In this document: in pieces, positions 23,571 through 34,407 of the stretch | How positions within the stretch are numbered: position 1 is the first letter of the stretch | How the letters are laid out: each line of letters starts with the position of its first letter | IMG/VR virus record: IMGVR_UViG_3300018080_008436 | Location: 184,998-248,997 of that record | DNA: 64,000 nt | From: a virus | Reading direction: 5' to 3' (one strand) | Program-made: the position numbers and the translations under genes | The notes under the pieces: generated by a model | What the model was told of the DNA's origin: nothing | The model's input: only the letters and a program-made list of their open reading frames with translations | The model's database searches: none

Positions 23571-26500
23571 TTATTCCTCAAAACCATCTCCAAAATACTG
23601 CTCTGGGAATGCCTCTGAGCTACTTGATTCTGAATATTCTTCGGAACTACTACTTGATTCTGAATATTCTTCGGAACTACTACTTGATTCAGATTCTGAA
23701 CTTGAACTTTCGCTTTCTGAACTACTTGATTCGCTTTCTGAACTACTTGATTCTGAATATTCTTCGGAACTACTACTTGATTCAGATTCTGAACTTGAAC
23801 TTTCGCTTTCTGAACTGCTTGATTCGCTTTCTGAACTGCTTGATTCGCTTTCTGAACTTTCACTCTGGGATGAGGACGATTCAGACTGAGAACTACTGGA
23901 CTCTGACTGAGATGATTCACTCTGGGAACTACTGGATTCTGATTTGGAACTACTGGATTCACTTTGAGATGATTCACTCTGGGAACTACTAGATTCTGAC
24001 TGAGAACTATCACTCTGGGATGAGGACGATTCAGATTTGGAACTACTAGATTCTGACTGAGAACTATCACTCTGAGAACTACTAGATTCTGATTTGGAAC
24101 TACTAGATTCTGACTGAGAACTATCACTCTGAGAACTACTAGAACTTTCTGAATAACCTTCTGAACTAGTTGAAGAACTTTCTGAATATTGTTCAGAACT
24201 AGAACTTGATTCATTTGGACAATCATATGGAGCAGTTGGAACATCAAAATTATCAGTCCAAACAGCTAAACCTTTAACAATTCTAACTTCATCTATATGA
24301 CCACCAAAATATGTTCCACCTCTGGTATAATATCCTATGTAAGATTGTTGGGTAAAATTAGTAAATGTACCTGAGTATGAGCCAGTTGATGTTTGAGCTA
24401 CACCATCAATATACAAGGTCTGCGTATTATTATCTGCATTATGAACAAACGCAATATGCGTCCATGTACTGGAAGAAATCGCACTATTACTCATAATTTC
24501 AAAATCCCAAGATCCTCCAGTAAGATGACCAGCATACACAACTCCGTTCAATGCTACATAAACTGTGAATAAGTTGTTTGTATCTGTACGAAATTCTATA
24601 AGTCCTCCGCCAGCAGTATATCGTGCCCAACAATCAAACGTAAGGCTCCCAGATCCGATGTTCCAATCATCGCTGTCAGGAATTGATAGGTAATCAGAAT
24701 TACCATCTAACAAGAGACTTGCTCCACCAAATTTACTTTGAGCAGTATCAACTTGAGCAGTGCCATTTGCCGTAACAACATGTTTACTGTCAGATTCATC
24801 TGGGAAGTTAGTTGATCCATCCTCTCCGTCGCAGTGAAGAAGAAGTTTTGTATTCAAGCAAACTTGTTCAGTTGACTCAGATGAACTTTCTGAGTAACCT
24901 AACGAAGACGAACTAGAACTCTCTGAATAACCTTCTGAACTACTACTTGATTCTGAACTTGAACTTTCGCTTTCTGAACTGCTTGATTCGCTTTCTGAAC
25001 TGCTTGATTCGCTTTCTGAACTGCTTGATTCGCTTTGTGAACTGCTTGATTCGCTTTGTGAACTATTTGACTGAGAGCTACTTGACTCTGATTGAGATGA
25101 CTCACTCTGAGAACTAATACTTTCAGTAAAAAGATCACAAGGAAGATAGATGTGATTTATATTCTCAGTTGAACTACTTGAGCTTTCTGATTTGGAACTA
25201 CTTGATTCAGAGTAATTTTCTGAAGAACTTGAACTTCCTGAGCTTTCAGATTGAGAACTTTCAGATTGGGACGACTCTGATTGAGAACTTGAACTTTCAG
25301 ATGAACTACTGGATTGTGACGACTCAGATTGCGAAGAAGAACTTTCAGATTGCGAAGAAGAACTCTCTGAGAATCCTTCAGATGAACTACTGGATTGTGA
25401 CGACTCAGACTGCGAAGAGGAACTTTCAGATTGCGAAGAAGAACTCTCTGAGAATCCTTCAGATGAACTACTGGATTGTGACGACTCAGACTGCGAAGAG
25501 GAACTTTCAGACTGCGAAGAAGACGATTCTGATTGACTACTTTCTGAATACCCACCTGAACTACTAGACTCTGATTGTGATGACTCTGATTGTGATGACT
25601 CTGAGCTAATACTCTCAGTAAACAAGTCACACTCTCTATACCTATGTCGAACATTCTCGGTTGAACTACTGGATGAGTTACTACTAGAGGATTCACTACT
25701 AGAGGATTCACTACTTATGCTTTCAGTAAACAATTCGCAAGGAAGATAGCCGAAGTGAACATTCTCAGTTGAGCTACTTGAAGACTCACTTGATTCGGAT
25801 TGAGATGATTCACTTTGAGATGAAGACGACTCAGATTCAGATTTTGATGATTCACTCTGAGAACTGTCTGATTGTGATGAACTGGATTCAGATTTTGATG
25901 ATTCACTCTGACTACTTGAGCTTTCTGACTTACTGGATTCTGATTGACTACTGTCAGACTGCGAACTGTCTGATTGACTACTGTCAGACTGCGAACTTGA
26001 GGACTCAGATTTTGACGATTCACTTTGAGATGATTCAGAATAAGAACTTATACTTTCAGTAAACAAATCACATGGAGCGTACTCATGATTTACATTCTCA
26101 GTGGAAGAACTGCTTGAACTCTCTGATTGAGAACTCTCACTTTGACTAGAAGATGATTCTGATTGAGAGGAGCTTGATTCTGAATAATTCTCAGAACTTG
26201 TGCTTGAACTCTCAGAATAACCTTCACTTGAAGTCGATGAACTTGAATCCTTGGAAGAACTTGAACTTGAATCCTTGGAAGAACTTGAAGAACTTACAGG
26301 ACAAACTCCAGGCTCTAACGTTGGCGCAGGAGATGTTCCTGTATTTACAAACCATTCCAATGAACTTGGTGATACCCATGGTGCTGTTACGGCTGTATCG
26401 TATACAGATACTCCATCTAAGATATCAGACATCGTCCATTTACTTGAATCTGAAAAATATAAAAACCTAGATCCGTTGTAATAATATGTTGTATCATTAT

Positions 26501-29500
26501 GTACTCCAGCACTCAAATAATTCCCATTATAGCTCCCATCTCCCGCCAATTCTGCACAATATCTAATTGCCAAATCTTCGCTAGATATTGAGCTTGTACT
26601 GGATGACTCAGAATAATTCTCTGATGAACTTGACTCAGATTGAGAGGAACTTGATTCTGATTGAGATGATTCAGATTGAGAACTACTTGATTCACTTTGA
26701 GACGAAGAGCTTTCGGATTGACTACTTGATGATTCAGACTGAGATGATTCAGACTGAGATGAAGATGATTCAGACTGAGAAGAACTTGACTCACTTTGTG
26801 ATGACTCAGATTGAGAACTTTCAGATTGACTACTATCTGATTGTGATGAGCTTGACTCAGATTGAGATGAAGAACTCTCAGACTGAGAGCTTATACTCTC
26901 TGTAAATAAATCACATTCTGCATACTCAAAATTGACATTCTCAGTTGAAGAACTGCTTGAATCACTTTGAGAGCTACTGGATTCAGAATAATTTTCAGAA
27001 GAGCTACTGGATTCGCTTTTTGAGCTTGAAGATTCTGACTGAGATGAAGAACTTTCAGAATAATTTTCAGAAGAACTACTGGATTCGCTTTGCGAACTTT
27101 CTGATTGAGATGACTCACTCTGAGATGATTCTGATTGAGAACTACTTGACTCAGAATAATTTTCTGATGAACTCGAACTTCTTGAGCTTTCGCTTTGCGA
27201 ACTATCTGATTGTGATGAACTTGACTCAGATTGAGATGAAGAACTCTCAGACTGAGAACTTATACTCTCTGTAAATAAATCACATTCTGCATACTCAAAA
27301 TTGACATTCTCAGTTGAAGAACTGCTTGAATCACTTTGAGAGCTACTGGATTCAGAATAATTTTCAGAAGAACTACTGGATTCGCTTTGTGAGCTTGAAG
27401 ATTCTGACTGAGATGAAGAACTTTCAGAATAATTTTCAGAAGAACTACTGGATTCGCTTTGCGAACTTTCTGATTGAGACGACTCACTCTGAGATGATTC
27501 TGATTGAGAACTACTTGACTCAGAATAATTTTCTGATGAACTCGAACTTCTTGAGCTTTCGCTTTGCGAACTATCTGATTGTGATGAGCTTGACTCAGAT
27601 TGAGATGAAGAACTCTCAGACTGAGAACTTATACTCTCTGTAAAAAGCGCACACTCTTCATATACATAATTAATGTTCTCAGTTGAACTACTAGACGATT
27701 CTGATTGACTACTACTTGACTCCGATTGAGAACTACTCGACTCCGATTGAGAACTACTTGATTCTGATTGAGATGAAGAACTCTCAGAATAGTTTTCTGA
27801 AGAACTTGACGATTCAGATTGGCTACTGCTTGATTCACTCTGAGATGAAGACGATTCAGATTGAGACGATTCACTCTGAGATGAGGATGATTCAGATTTG
27901 GAACTACTTGATTCTGATTGAGATGATTCACTCTGAGATGACTCTGATTTACTGCTACTTGATTCACTTTCAGATTGAGAACTCTCGGACAAAGATGAAC
28001 TTGACTCGCTTTGAGAACTTTCACTCTGAGAGCTACTGGACTCGCTTTGAGATGAGCTTGATTCAGACTGAGAACTTTCAGATTGAGAACTAGAGCTTTC
28101 TGATTGGCTACTGGAACTTTCAGATTGAGATGAACTCGATTCAGATTGAGATGATTCACTTTGGCTACTTTCGCTTTGTGAACTGCTTGATTCTGATTGA
28201 CTACTTGAACTCTCTGATTGAGATGACTCACTCTGAGAACTAATACTCTCGGTAAATAAATCACAAAGTGCGTACTCAAAATTAACATTCTCAGTTGAAC
28301 TACTTGAACTTTCACTTTTTGAACTAGAGCTTTCGGAGACTGAGCTTTCGGAGACTGAGCTTTCAGAATAATTCTCAGAACTTGTACTTGACGATTCTGA
28401 ATAATTTTCACTTGAAGTCGATGAACTTTCAGAACTCGCAGAATAAACTTCGCTTGAAGTCGATGAACTTGAATCCTTGGAAGAACTTGAACTTGAATCC
28501 TTGGAAGAACTTGAAGAACTTACAGGACAAACTCCAGGTTCTAGTGTTGGAGCAGGAGGAGTCCCAGAAATTACAAACCATTCCAATGAACTCGGTGACA
28601 CCCATGGTTCTGTTGAGGCCGTATTATATGCAGAAGTACCTCCTAGAACATCAGACATTACCCATTTACTTGAATCTGAGAAATATAAGAACCTAGATCC
28701 GTTGTAATAATATGTTGTATCATTATGTACTCCAGCTATCTGGTAATTTCCATTAAATGATATGTCTCCAGCAAGCTCAACACAAATAGTTCCTGGCAGA
28801 TTCCCACTAGAAATTGAAGAACTTGAAGAAAACTGCTCTGAACTACTTGAACTTCCTGATGACTCAGAACTATTTGAATATTGTTCTGATGAACTACTTG
28901 ATTCAGATTTGGAACTAGACGATTCTGATTGAGATGAGGAACTTTCTGACTGGGATGATTCTGACTGTGAAGACTCGCTCTGAGAACTGCTGGATTCACT
29001 TTGGCTACTAGAACTTTCACTCTGGGAACTGCTAGATTCTGATTGGCTACTGTCAGACTGGGAGCTTTCGCTTTGAGAACTTTCAGATTGCGAACTAGAA
29101 GATTCACTGTCACTCTGGGACGAATCGCTCTTTGAACTACTAGATTCGCTTTGAGATGATTCGCTTTGAGATGATTCGCTTTGAGATGATTCAGATTGGG
29201 AACTCTCACTTTGACTAGATGATGATTCAGATTTACTACTGCTTGATTCAGACTGGGAACTTTCTGACTGACTGCTACTCGATTCACTCTGAGAGGAGGA
29301 ACTTTCTGACTGAGAACTCTCGGATTGAGACGACTGAGAAGATTCTGATTGAGAGCTTGAGCTTTCTGACTGGGAGCTATCACTTTGGCTACTGCTACTC
29401 TCTGACTGAGAAGATTCAGATTGTGAACTACTTGATTCAGATTGTGAACTACTTGATTCAGATTGTGAACTGCTACTCTCTGACTGAGATGATGAGCTTT

Positions 29501-31154
29501 CTGATTGAGAACTTTCAGATTTACTACTGCTCGATTCACTTTGGGAAGACTCAGATTTGGATGATTCAGATTGGGATGATGAACTCTCTGATTTTGAACT
29601 ACTGGATTCGGATTGAGACGATTCACTCTTACTACTACTGGACTCGCTTTGAGAGCTTTCGGATTGAGACGAAGAACTTTCAGACTGCGATGATGAACTC
29701 TCGGATTGAGATGACTCAGATTGGGAACTCTCAGATTGTGAGCTAGAAGACTCGCTATCACTCTGGGACGACTCAGATTGGGAACTGCTAGACTCAGACT
29801 TACTACTCTCAGATTGAGACGATTCTGACTGTGAACTTTCACTTTGAGAACTACTTGATTCACTTTGAGAGGATGAACTCTCGGACTGACTACTCTCACT
29901 CTTTGAACTACTTGACTCTGATTGGGACGACTCACTCTTTGAACTACTTGACTCTGATTGGGACGACTCACTCTGAGACGATTCCGACTGTGAACTTTCA
30001 CTTTGAGAACTGCTTGATTCTGATTGAGAACTTTCGGACTGACTACTTTCACTCTTTGAACTACTTGATTCACTCTGAGATGATTCACTCTGAGATGATT
30101 CACTCTGAGATGATTCACTCTGAGAGCTACTTGATTCCGATTGAGAACTCTCACTTTGAGAACTTTCAGAATGCGCCAAACTTGAAGTTGATGAACTTGA
30201 ATCCTTGGAAGAACTTGAACTTGAATCCTTGGAAGAACTCGAAGAGCTTACAGGACAAATTCCGTTCTCTGTTACTGGGGCTGGAGGAGTTCCATTATCA
30301 ACAAACCAAGACAAATACCCAGGACCAATCCAAGGGGGAACTAAGTTTGTACTATACGCAGATACCCCTCCAAGAGTCGTTGACAATGTCCATCTACTAA
30401 GATTCGAATAAAATAGAAATCTTGATCCACTGGAATAATAAACTGTCTCATTGTAAATGCCAACAGCACTGTAAGTAGCATTATAAGAAGTATCTCCAGC
30501 ATGTTCCACACAAACATCATCTATCAAACCGCCACTAGAAATTGAAGAACTTGAAGAAAACTGCTCTGAACTACTTGATTCAGATTGAGATGAGGAGCTT
30601 TCACTATATAGTTGAGATGAGGAGCTACTTTCACTTGACTCACTTGAGATACTTCTGGAACTATCGGAATAATTCTCTGATGAACTTGACTCGCTTGAGA
30701 TACTACTTGAACTCTCAGATGATCCAGAGCTAACACTATATTGTTCTGAACTACTTGAGCTACTTTCACTAGAGCTACTATCACATAAAGTTGGGAGACG
30801 AACAATAGTTATTGAAGGCCAAACGCCTGTTGTAGTTTGAGCATCAATAAATGTTTGAACCTGTGGTATTGTTGGGTCAGGAGTTATGATATCTGTGAAC
30901 ACCCAAGCATATTCACAACGAACATCATTAATTGATCTGTCAACATTGCCATCAAAATCAGCATCAGGTATCTCAGGAAGTCTAGCAACAGTTATCGATG
31001 GCCAAACGCCTGTTGCTGTTTGAGCATCAACAAAATCTTGAACCTGAGCTATACTTGGGTTAGGAGTAAATTGATCTACAAAAACCCAAGCATAATAAAT
31101 ACGAACATCATTTATAGTGATGTCTTTGTCATTGTCGAAATCTGCACAACCCAT
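23571..31154 (-). CDS. Giant serine-rich repeat protein with dockerin-like N-terminus, 2527 aa
   Basis: N-terminus (1-130) has two dockerin-like calcium-binding repeats: CADFDNDKDITINDVRIYYA and DADFDGNVDRSINDVR. Then follow about 1,900 residues of SSSSQSES/SSQSES-type repeats. Three ~95-residue modules interrupt them near residues 205-300, 785-880 and 1525-1620, each ending GICPV/GVCPVSSSSSSKDSSS. About eight short STENVNFEY...CDLFTES motifs also occur. A LamG-like lectin domain lies near 2100-2320 (CDGEDGSTNF, GGHIDEVRIVKG). A further Ser/Glu tail ends FGDGFEE. Comparable to serine-rich repeat adhesins in design. Likely an extended virion fibre and possible glycosylation target (inference). 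Confidence 0.75.
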   Translation of the reverse strand: MGCADFDNDKDITINDVRIYYAWVFVDQFTPNPSIAQVQDFVDAQTATGVWPSITVARLPEIPDADFDGNVDRSINDVRCEYAWVFTDIITPDPTIPQVQTFIDAQTTTGVWPSITIVRLPTLCDSSSSESSSSSSEQYSVSSGSSESSSSISSESSSSENYSDSSRSISSESSESSSSSQLYSESSSSQSESSSSEQFSSSSSISSGGLIDDVCVEHAGDTSYNATYSAVGIYNETVYYSSGSRFLFYSNLSRWTLSTTLGGVSAYSTNLVPPWIGPGYLSWFVDNGTPPAPVTENGICPVSSSSSSKDSSSSSSKDSSSSTSSLAHSESSQSESSQSESSSSQSESSQSESSQSESSQSESSSSKSESSQSESSQSESSSSQSESSQSESSQSESSQSESSSSKSESSQSESSSSKSESSQSESSSSQSESSSSQSESSQSESSQSESSKSESSSSQSESSQSDSESSSSQSESSQSESSQSESSSSQSESSSSQSESSQSESSSSKSESSQSESSSSKSESSSSQSESSKSESSQSESSSSKSESSQSESSSSQSESSSSQSESSSSQSESSSSQSESSQSESSSSQSDSSQSESSSSQSESSQSSQSESSQSESSSSQSESSSSQSESSQSESSSSKSESSSSQSESSQSESSQSESSQSESSQSESSSSKSDSSQSDSESSSSQSESSQSESSQSDSSQSESSSSQSESSSSQSESSSSQSESSQSESSQSESSSSQSESSSSKSESSSSSEQYSNSSESSGSSSSSEQFSSSSSISSGNLPGTICVELAGDISFNGNYQIAGVHNDTTYYYNGSRFLYFSDSSKWVMSDVLGGTSAYNTASTEPWVSPSSLEWFVISGTPPAPTLEPGVCPVSSSSSSKDSSSSSSKDSSSSTSSEVYSASSESSSTSSENYSESSSTSSENYSESSVSESSVSESSSSKSESSSSSTENVNFEYALCDLFTESISSQSESSQSESSSSQSESSSSQSESSQSESSQSESSSSQSESSSSQSESSSSQSESSQSESSSSQSESSSSQSESSQSESSSSLSESSQSESESSSSKSESSQSESSQSESSSSKSESSSSQSESSQSESSSSQSESSSSQSESSSSSENYSESSSSQSESSSSQSESSSSQSESSSSQSESSSSSTENINYVYEECALFTESISSQSESSSSQSESSSSQSDSSQSESSRSSSSSENYSESSSSQSESSQSESSQSESSQSESSSSSENYSESSSSQSESSSSQSESSSSSENYSESSSSQSDSSSSSTENVNFEYAECDLFTESISSQSESSSSQSESSSSQSDSSQSESSRSSSSSENYSESSSSQSESSQSESSQSESSQSESSSSSENYSESSSSQSESSSSKSESSSSSENYSESSSSQSDSSSSSTENVNFEYAECDLFTESISSQSESSSSQSESSSSQSDSSQSESSQSESSQSESSSSQSESSSSQSESSQSESSSSQSESSSSQSESSSSQSESSQSESSSSQSESSSSENYSESSSTSSISSEDLAIRYCAELAGDGSYNGNYLSAGVHNDTTYYYNGSRFLYFSDSSKWTMSDILDGVSVYDTAVTAPWVSPSSLEWFVNTGTSPAPTLEPGVCPVSSSSSSKDSSSSSSKDSSSSTSSEGYSESSSTSSENYSESSSSQSESSSSQSESSQSESSSSSSTENVNHEYAPCDLFTESISSYSESSQSESSKSESSSSQSDSSQSDSSQSDSSQSESSKSESSSSQSESSKSESSSSQSDSSQSESSKSESESSSSQSESSQSESSESSSSSTENVHFGYLPCELFTESISSESSSSESSSSNSSSSSTENVRHRYRECDLFTESISSESSQSESSQSESSSSGGYSESSQSESSSSQSESSSSQSESSQSSSSSEGFSESSSSQSESSSSQSESSQSSSSSEGFSESSSSQSESSSSQSESSQSSSSSESSSSQSESSQSESSQSESSGSSSSSENYSESSSSKSESSSSSTENINHIYLPCDLFTESISSQSESSQSESSSSQSNSSQSESSSSQSESSSSESESSSSESESSSSESESSSSESSSSSEGYSESSSSSSLGYSESSSESTEQVCLNTKLLLHCDGEDGSTNFPDESDSKHVVTANGTAQVDTAQSKFGGASLLLDGNSDYLSIPDSDDWNIGSGSLTFDCWARYTAGGGLIEFRTDTNNLFTVYVALNGVVYAGHLTGGSWDFEIMSNSAISSSTWTHIAFVHNADNNTQTLYIDGVAQTSTGSYSGTFTNFTQQSYIGYYTRGGTYFGGHIDEVRIVKGLAVWTDNFDVPTAPYDCPNESSSSSEQYSESSSTSSEGYSESSSSSQSDSSQSESSSSKSESSSSQSDSSQSESSSSKSESSSSQSDSSQSESSSSQSESSQSESSSSKSESSSSQSESSQSESSSSQSESSSSQSESSESESSSSESESSSSESESSSSESESSSSSEEYSESSSSESESSSSESESSSSESESSSSSEEYSESSSSSEEYSESSSSEAFPEQYFGDGFEE
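24900..30170 (-). repeat. Low-complexity Ser/Glu/Gln coding repeats
   Basis: Degenerate 12-15 nt units encoding SSSSQSES, SSQSES and SSSSKSES are repeated hundreds of times, broken only by the three Cys-containing modules and the CDLFTES motifs. Nearly identical blocks at about 26880-27250 and 27245-27620 indicate recent internal duplication. Confidence 0.85.
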
Positions 31155-31165
31155 TTTATTTTCCT

Positions 31166-34100
31166 TTAACTACTCGAACTTGATGAAAACAAGTTCGAAC
31201 TTGATGACGACACATTATTGAATGACTCTGAGCTAGAACTCTTAACCATCGCGTTTGTGCAATCAAACTCAATATCTTCAAAACTTTCAATCTGGAAGAA
31301 ATTAATAATCGTATAAGTATGATATCCTGGGACCGTCCCTCCCAAATAAGAACCTGTAAAATTCGTTGGACCACCTTGATTAACAAGTGTCATTCTTGCT
31401 GTGATACTAGGATTCTCTACAGGGTCTATCCTATTAATTGGTATATGCACTGCCGCTACCGTCTTGACAGGACTTATATCATAATTATAATTGTATGTGA
31501 AACTATCTCCCCCATTAAATGACACGCTATCAGAAGCTATCTCCTCAGTTTCAGATCCTGGCTCCAAATAAGTAAGAAGAACGGATAGTTGTTTCAAACA
31601 TTGTGCGTCAAGTGAACTCGATGAACTATCATCAGAATATCCCTCGGACGAACTCTCTGAATAACTCGATGAACTCTCTGAATATTGCTCAGATGAAGAA
31701 CTAGAGCTACTTGAATCACTTGAATTGCTCTGAGACGATTCAGATTGAGAACTCTCTGATTGTGATGACTCAGATTGAGAACTGCTGGACTCACTTTGGG
31801 AACTTTCAGATTGAGAACTATCACTCTGAGAACTGCTGGATTCAGATTGAGAACTCTCAGATTGAGAACTGGAAGACTCAGACTTAGAGGAAGAAGACTC
31901 ACTCTCGGAACTTGAACTTTCTGAATATTGTTCAGAACTTGAACTTGACTCAGAACTAACGGAACTAACAGAATATCCTCCAGATGACGATGAACTAGAT
32001 GAGTCAATACTTGAGCTACTTGAGCTACTTGAACTACTGCTGTAATTAGCATTCGCACATTCTTCACAATTGTTATAAATACTGTCAATGTTATGAGTAA
32101 TTGGCTTGTCTACCAAACCAACTCTTTGGTAACAGACTCCATTTACGCTGATAAATTCTGCTTCGGTATATGGAACAACTATATTTCCGTTCCATTCATC
32201 GATATCGAGTGCCGTAACAACGTCTTCTATTGGACATCCAAGACCATACAATCCACTAGATGGTCCTGCAAAATTCAATCCTACAATCTTTAATTCTCCA
32301 CCGACTTCAATCAATACAGTAGAACCTGAATCTCCTCCCTGCCCCATTCTTGTATCAGCACTATATAATATTTGGTCAGTAAAATATGCCTGTAAATTGG
32401 TTCCAGACCCATCTCCATAATTGACTGTTGCCGCAGTAAACTTCTGGGTCAATGTTGCAAAAGGAGGTGGAGTAATTCCTGTTGTTCTGCCACTCTTGTA
32501 AACTTGGTCCCCAATATTGTATTCAGATTTATTGGAAAATGCGAAAGGACCATGTCCAACTTCAAGGATATTAGTAGCCGCATCGTCAACATCAACTGAG
32601 AAAATCGCACAGTCTACTGAATTACTAGCAACTCCGCTTCCTCCGAACTTCATAGCTACGGCTCTTTTCACCTGACCCGCTCTATCAGTAGGAGAGACAC
32701 CTCCATCATTTGGAGATGGCTGTAACATCCACAAACCAGTTGTATCGGTACTACCCTCTTCTCCAAGGAAGGCTTCCTCATAAACATGAGGGTCACTGTG
32801 GTTACTTGATATGTTCGAAAAGCTAAACTCTCCTCCACTGTAAATGACTGTAACACTATGAGTATGAGGATTCGTAGTATCTGGATCGCCACCTGACAAC
32901 AACGATCCTCCAGATGAAACAACAACACTAGAAGATATCCCATCTATCAAATTCCCAGCCTGTTGCCCAGTTATTGTAACTAAATGATAATGGCTATATC
33001 CCCAAGATTCCCCTGTACTGAAATCAAGGAAAAAATAAGTTGTTGAATAAGGAGTTCTATAATCAGGATCATATTTCAGGCCAGCACAGTGATTATTAGT
33101 AAGTGCGACCAATGAATCGTCTGTAGTATCTTTTACAATAGCTCCAAGAGTACATGCTGTTCCACTTTCCTCTATGGCACTAATTCCTCCTTGAAGTGGT
33201 CTGTACTTTTCATCATGAGGAGGACATCCGCCACCAGCACCATCTTTACAACTTCCATGAGCGAACAGTTTCTCAACTACAATAATATCTGTTTTGGTGT
33301 TAGTTGACAAACGCTCTGGAATAAGATCATTTTCGTCTAGCTCAGAAATATCAACTTTTCTCTCTACACCGACAACTACGCATGGTTCTCCAGTATCTAC
33401 ACCATCAACAATCTTAGTTCCTGCCATGGCCATAACAACATTAGCTTTTGGCGCTATTTCAGCAACATACAATTCATTGGCATCTCTTTCTTCCTGACTA
33501 TCATATTCAGGAGATCTTGGGACGGCTCTTGCCGTAGCTTGACTGAAACTCCTTGGATTAGAGCACATTGTAAATTCAATATTACCATAGCTTGAAGAAC
33601 TTGAAGAACTTGAAGAGTCTATCGATGAACTAGAACTGGAAGATTCTGAACTTTCAGATTGTGAACTTTCGGAATAACCTTCAGAAGAAGAACTAGAAGA
33701 TTCTGAACTCAAACTCTGAGATGATTCAGAATATTGTTCAGAAGAAGAACTAGACTTACTTGAATCAGATTGTGAACTGTCAGAATAATTTTCGGAACTT
33801 GAGCTAGATTCGCTTGAAACGCTTTGTGAACTGTTAGATTGTGAACTGTCAGAGTAGCCTTGGCTAGACTTACTTGAATCAGACAATGAACTGTCAGATT
33901 GTGAACTGTCAGAATACTCTTCAGACGAACTTGACGAACTTGGAGAACTATCCGAACTGACAGAACTTACAGAGTACTCTTCAGAAGAAGAACTTGAACT
34001 ACTGTGACTAGAACTACTTTCACACAGAGTTGGAAGACGAACAATAGTTATTGAAGGCCAAACACCTGTTGCTGTCTGAGCATCAATAAACGCCTGAACT

Positions 34101-34393
34101 TGCGGTATTGTTGGATCAGGAAATGTAAGGTCTGTGAACACCCATGCAAAATAACAACGGACATCATTGATTGTCCTACTTCCATTACCATCAAAATCAG
34201 CATCAGGGATTTCAGGAAGTATATCTGCGGTTATTGATGGCCAAACACCTGAAGCTGTTTGAGCGTCAATGAAATCTTGAACTTGGGATAATGTTGGATT
34301 TGGAAAATATCTATCCATGAAAACCCAAGCATAATAAACGCGAACGTCATTTATATTCAAGTCAAAATTATGTTCGAAATCTGCACAACCCAT
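31166..34393 (-). CDS. Dockerin/serine-rich fibre with trypsin-like protease domain, 1075 aa
   Basis: N-terminal pair of dockerin-like repeats close to those of the giant gene (CADFEHNFDLNINDVRVYYA). A Ser linker follows. A chymotrypsin-fold protease domain comes next: His in LTNNHCAG, candidate Asp in SVDCAIFSVD and Ser in GQGGDSGSTVL. Then an internal copy of the anchor (VNGVCYQRVG...NCEECANA), another Ser/Gln linker, and a C-terminal beta domain ending FDCTNAMVKSSSSESFNN, shared with the next gene. The protease could cut host surface proteins or fibre precursors; both are inference. Confidence 0.75.
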   Translation of the reverse strand: MGCADFEHNFDLNINDVRVYYAWVFMDRYFPNPTLSQVQDFIDAQTASGVWPSITADILPEIPDADFDGNGSRTINDVRCYFAWVFTDLTFPDPTIPQVQAFIDAQTATGVWPSITIVRLPTLCESSSSHSSSSSSSEEYSVSSVSSDSSPSSSSSSEEYSDSSQSDSSLSDSSKSSQGYSDSSQSNSSQSVSSESSSSSENYSDSSQSDSSKSSSSSEQYSESSQSLSSESSSSSSEGYSESSQSESSESSSSSSSIDSSSSSSSSSYGNIEFTMCSNPRSFSQATARAVPRSPEYDSQEERDANELYVAEIAPKANVVMAMAGTKIVDGVDTGEPCVVVGVERKVDISELDENDLIPERLSTNTKTDIIVVEKLFAHGSCKDGAGGGCPPHDEKYRPLQGGISAIEESGTACTLGAIVKDTTDDSLVALTNNHCAGLKYDPDYRTPYSTTYFFLDFSTGESWGYSHYHLVTITGQQAGNLIDGISSSVVVSSGGSLLSGGDPDTTNPHTHSVTVIYSGGEFSFSNISSNHSDPHVYEEAFLGEEGSTDTTGLWMLQPSPNDGGVSPTDRAGQVKRAVAMKFGGSGVASNSVDCAIFSVDVDDAATNILEVGHGPFAFSNKSEYNIGDQVYKSGRTTGITPPPFATLTQKFTAATVNYGDGSGTNLQAYFTDQILYSADTRMGQGGDSGSTVLIEVGGELKIVGLNFAGPSSGLYGLGCPIEDVVTALDIDEWNGNIVVPYTEAEFISVNGVCYQRVGLVDKPITHNIDSIYNNCEECANANYSSSSSSSSSSSIDSSSSSSSGGYSVSSVSSESSSSSEQYSESSSSESESSSSKSESSSSQSESSQSESSSSQSDSSQSESSQSESSSSQSESSQSESSQSESSQSNSSDSSSSSSSSEQYSESSSSYSESSSEGYSDDSSSSSLDAQCLKQLSVLLTYLEPGSETEEIASDSVSFNGGDSFTYNYNYDISPVKTVAAVHIPINRIDPVENPSITARMTLVNQGGPTNFTGSYLGGTVPGYHTYTIINFFQIESFEDIEFDCTNAMVKSSSSESFNNVSSSSSNLFSSSSSS

Positions 34394-34407
34394 TTTGTAT
34401 TTTCCCT

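Noticed and set aside
28736-30154. Long open frames antisense or out of frame with the serine-rich repeats, also near 23561-24247, 27629-28411 and on the plus strand at 29219-30400
   Set aside because: They are shifted readings of low-complexity Ser codons; the proteins are degenerate V/N/Q/L or I/L/N/S repeats with no start signals.
24900-30170. CRISPR array
   Set aside because: Repeats are contiguous, degenerate and in-frame coding; there are no unique spacers between constant repeats.
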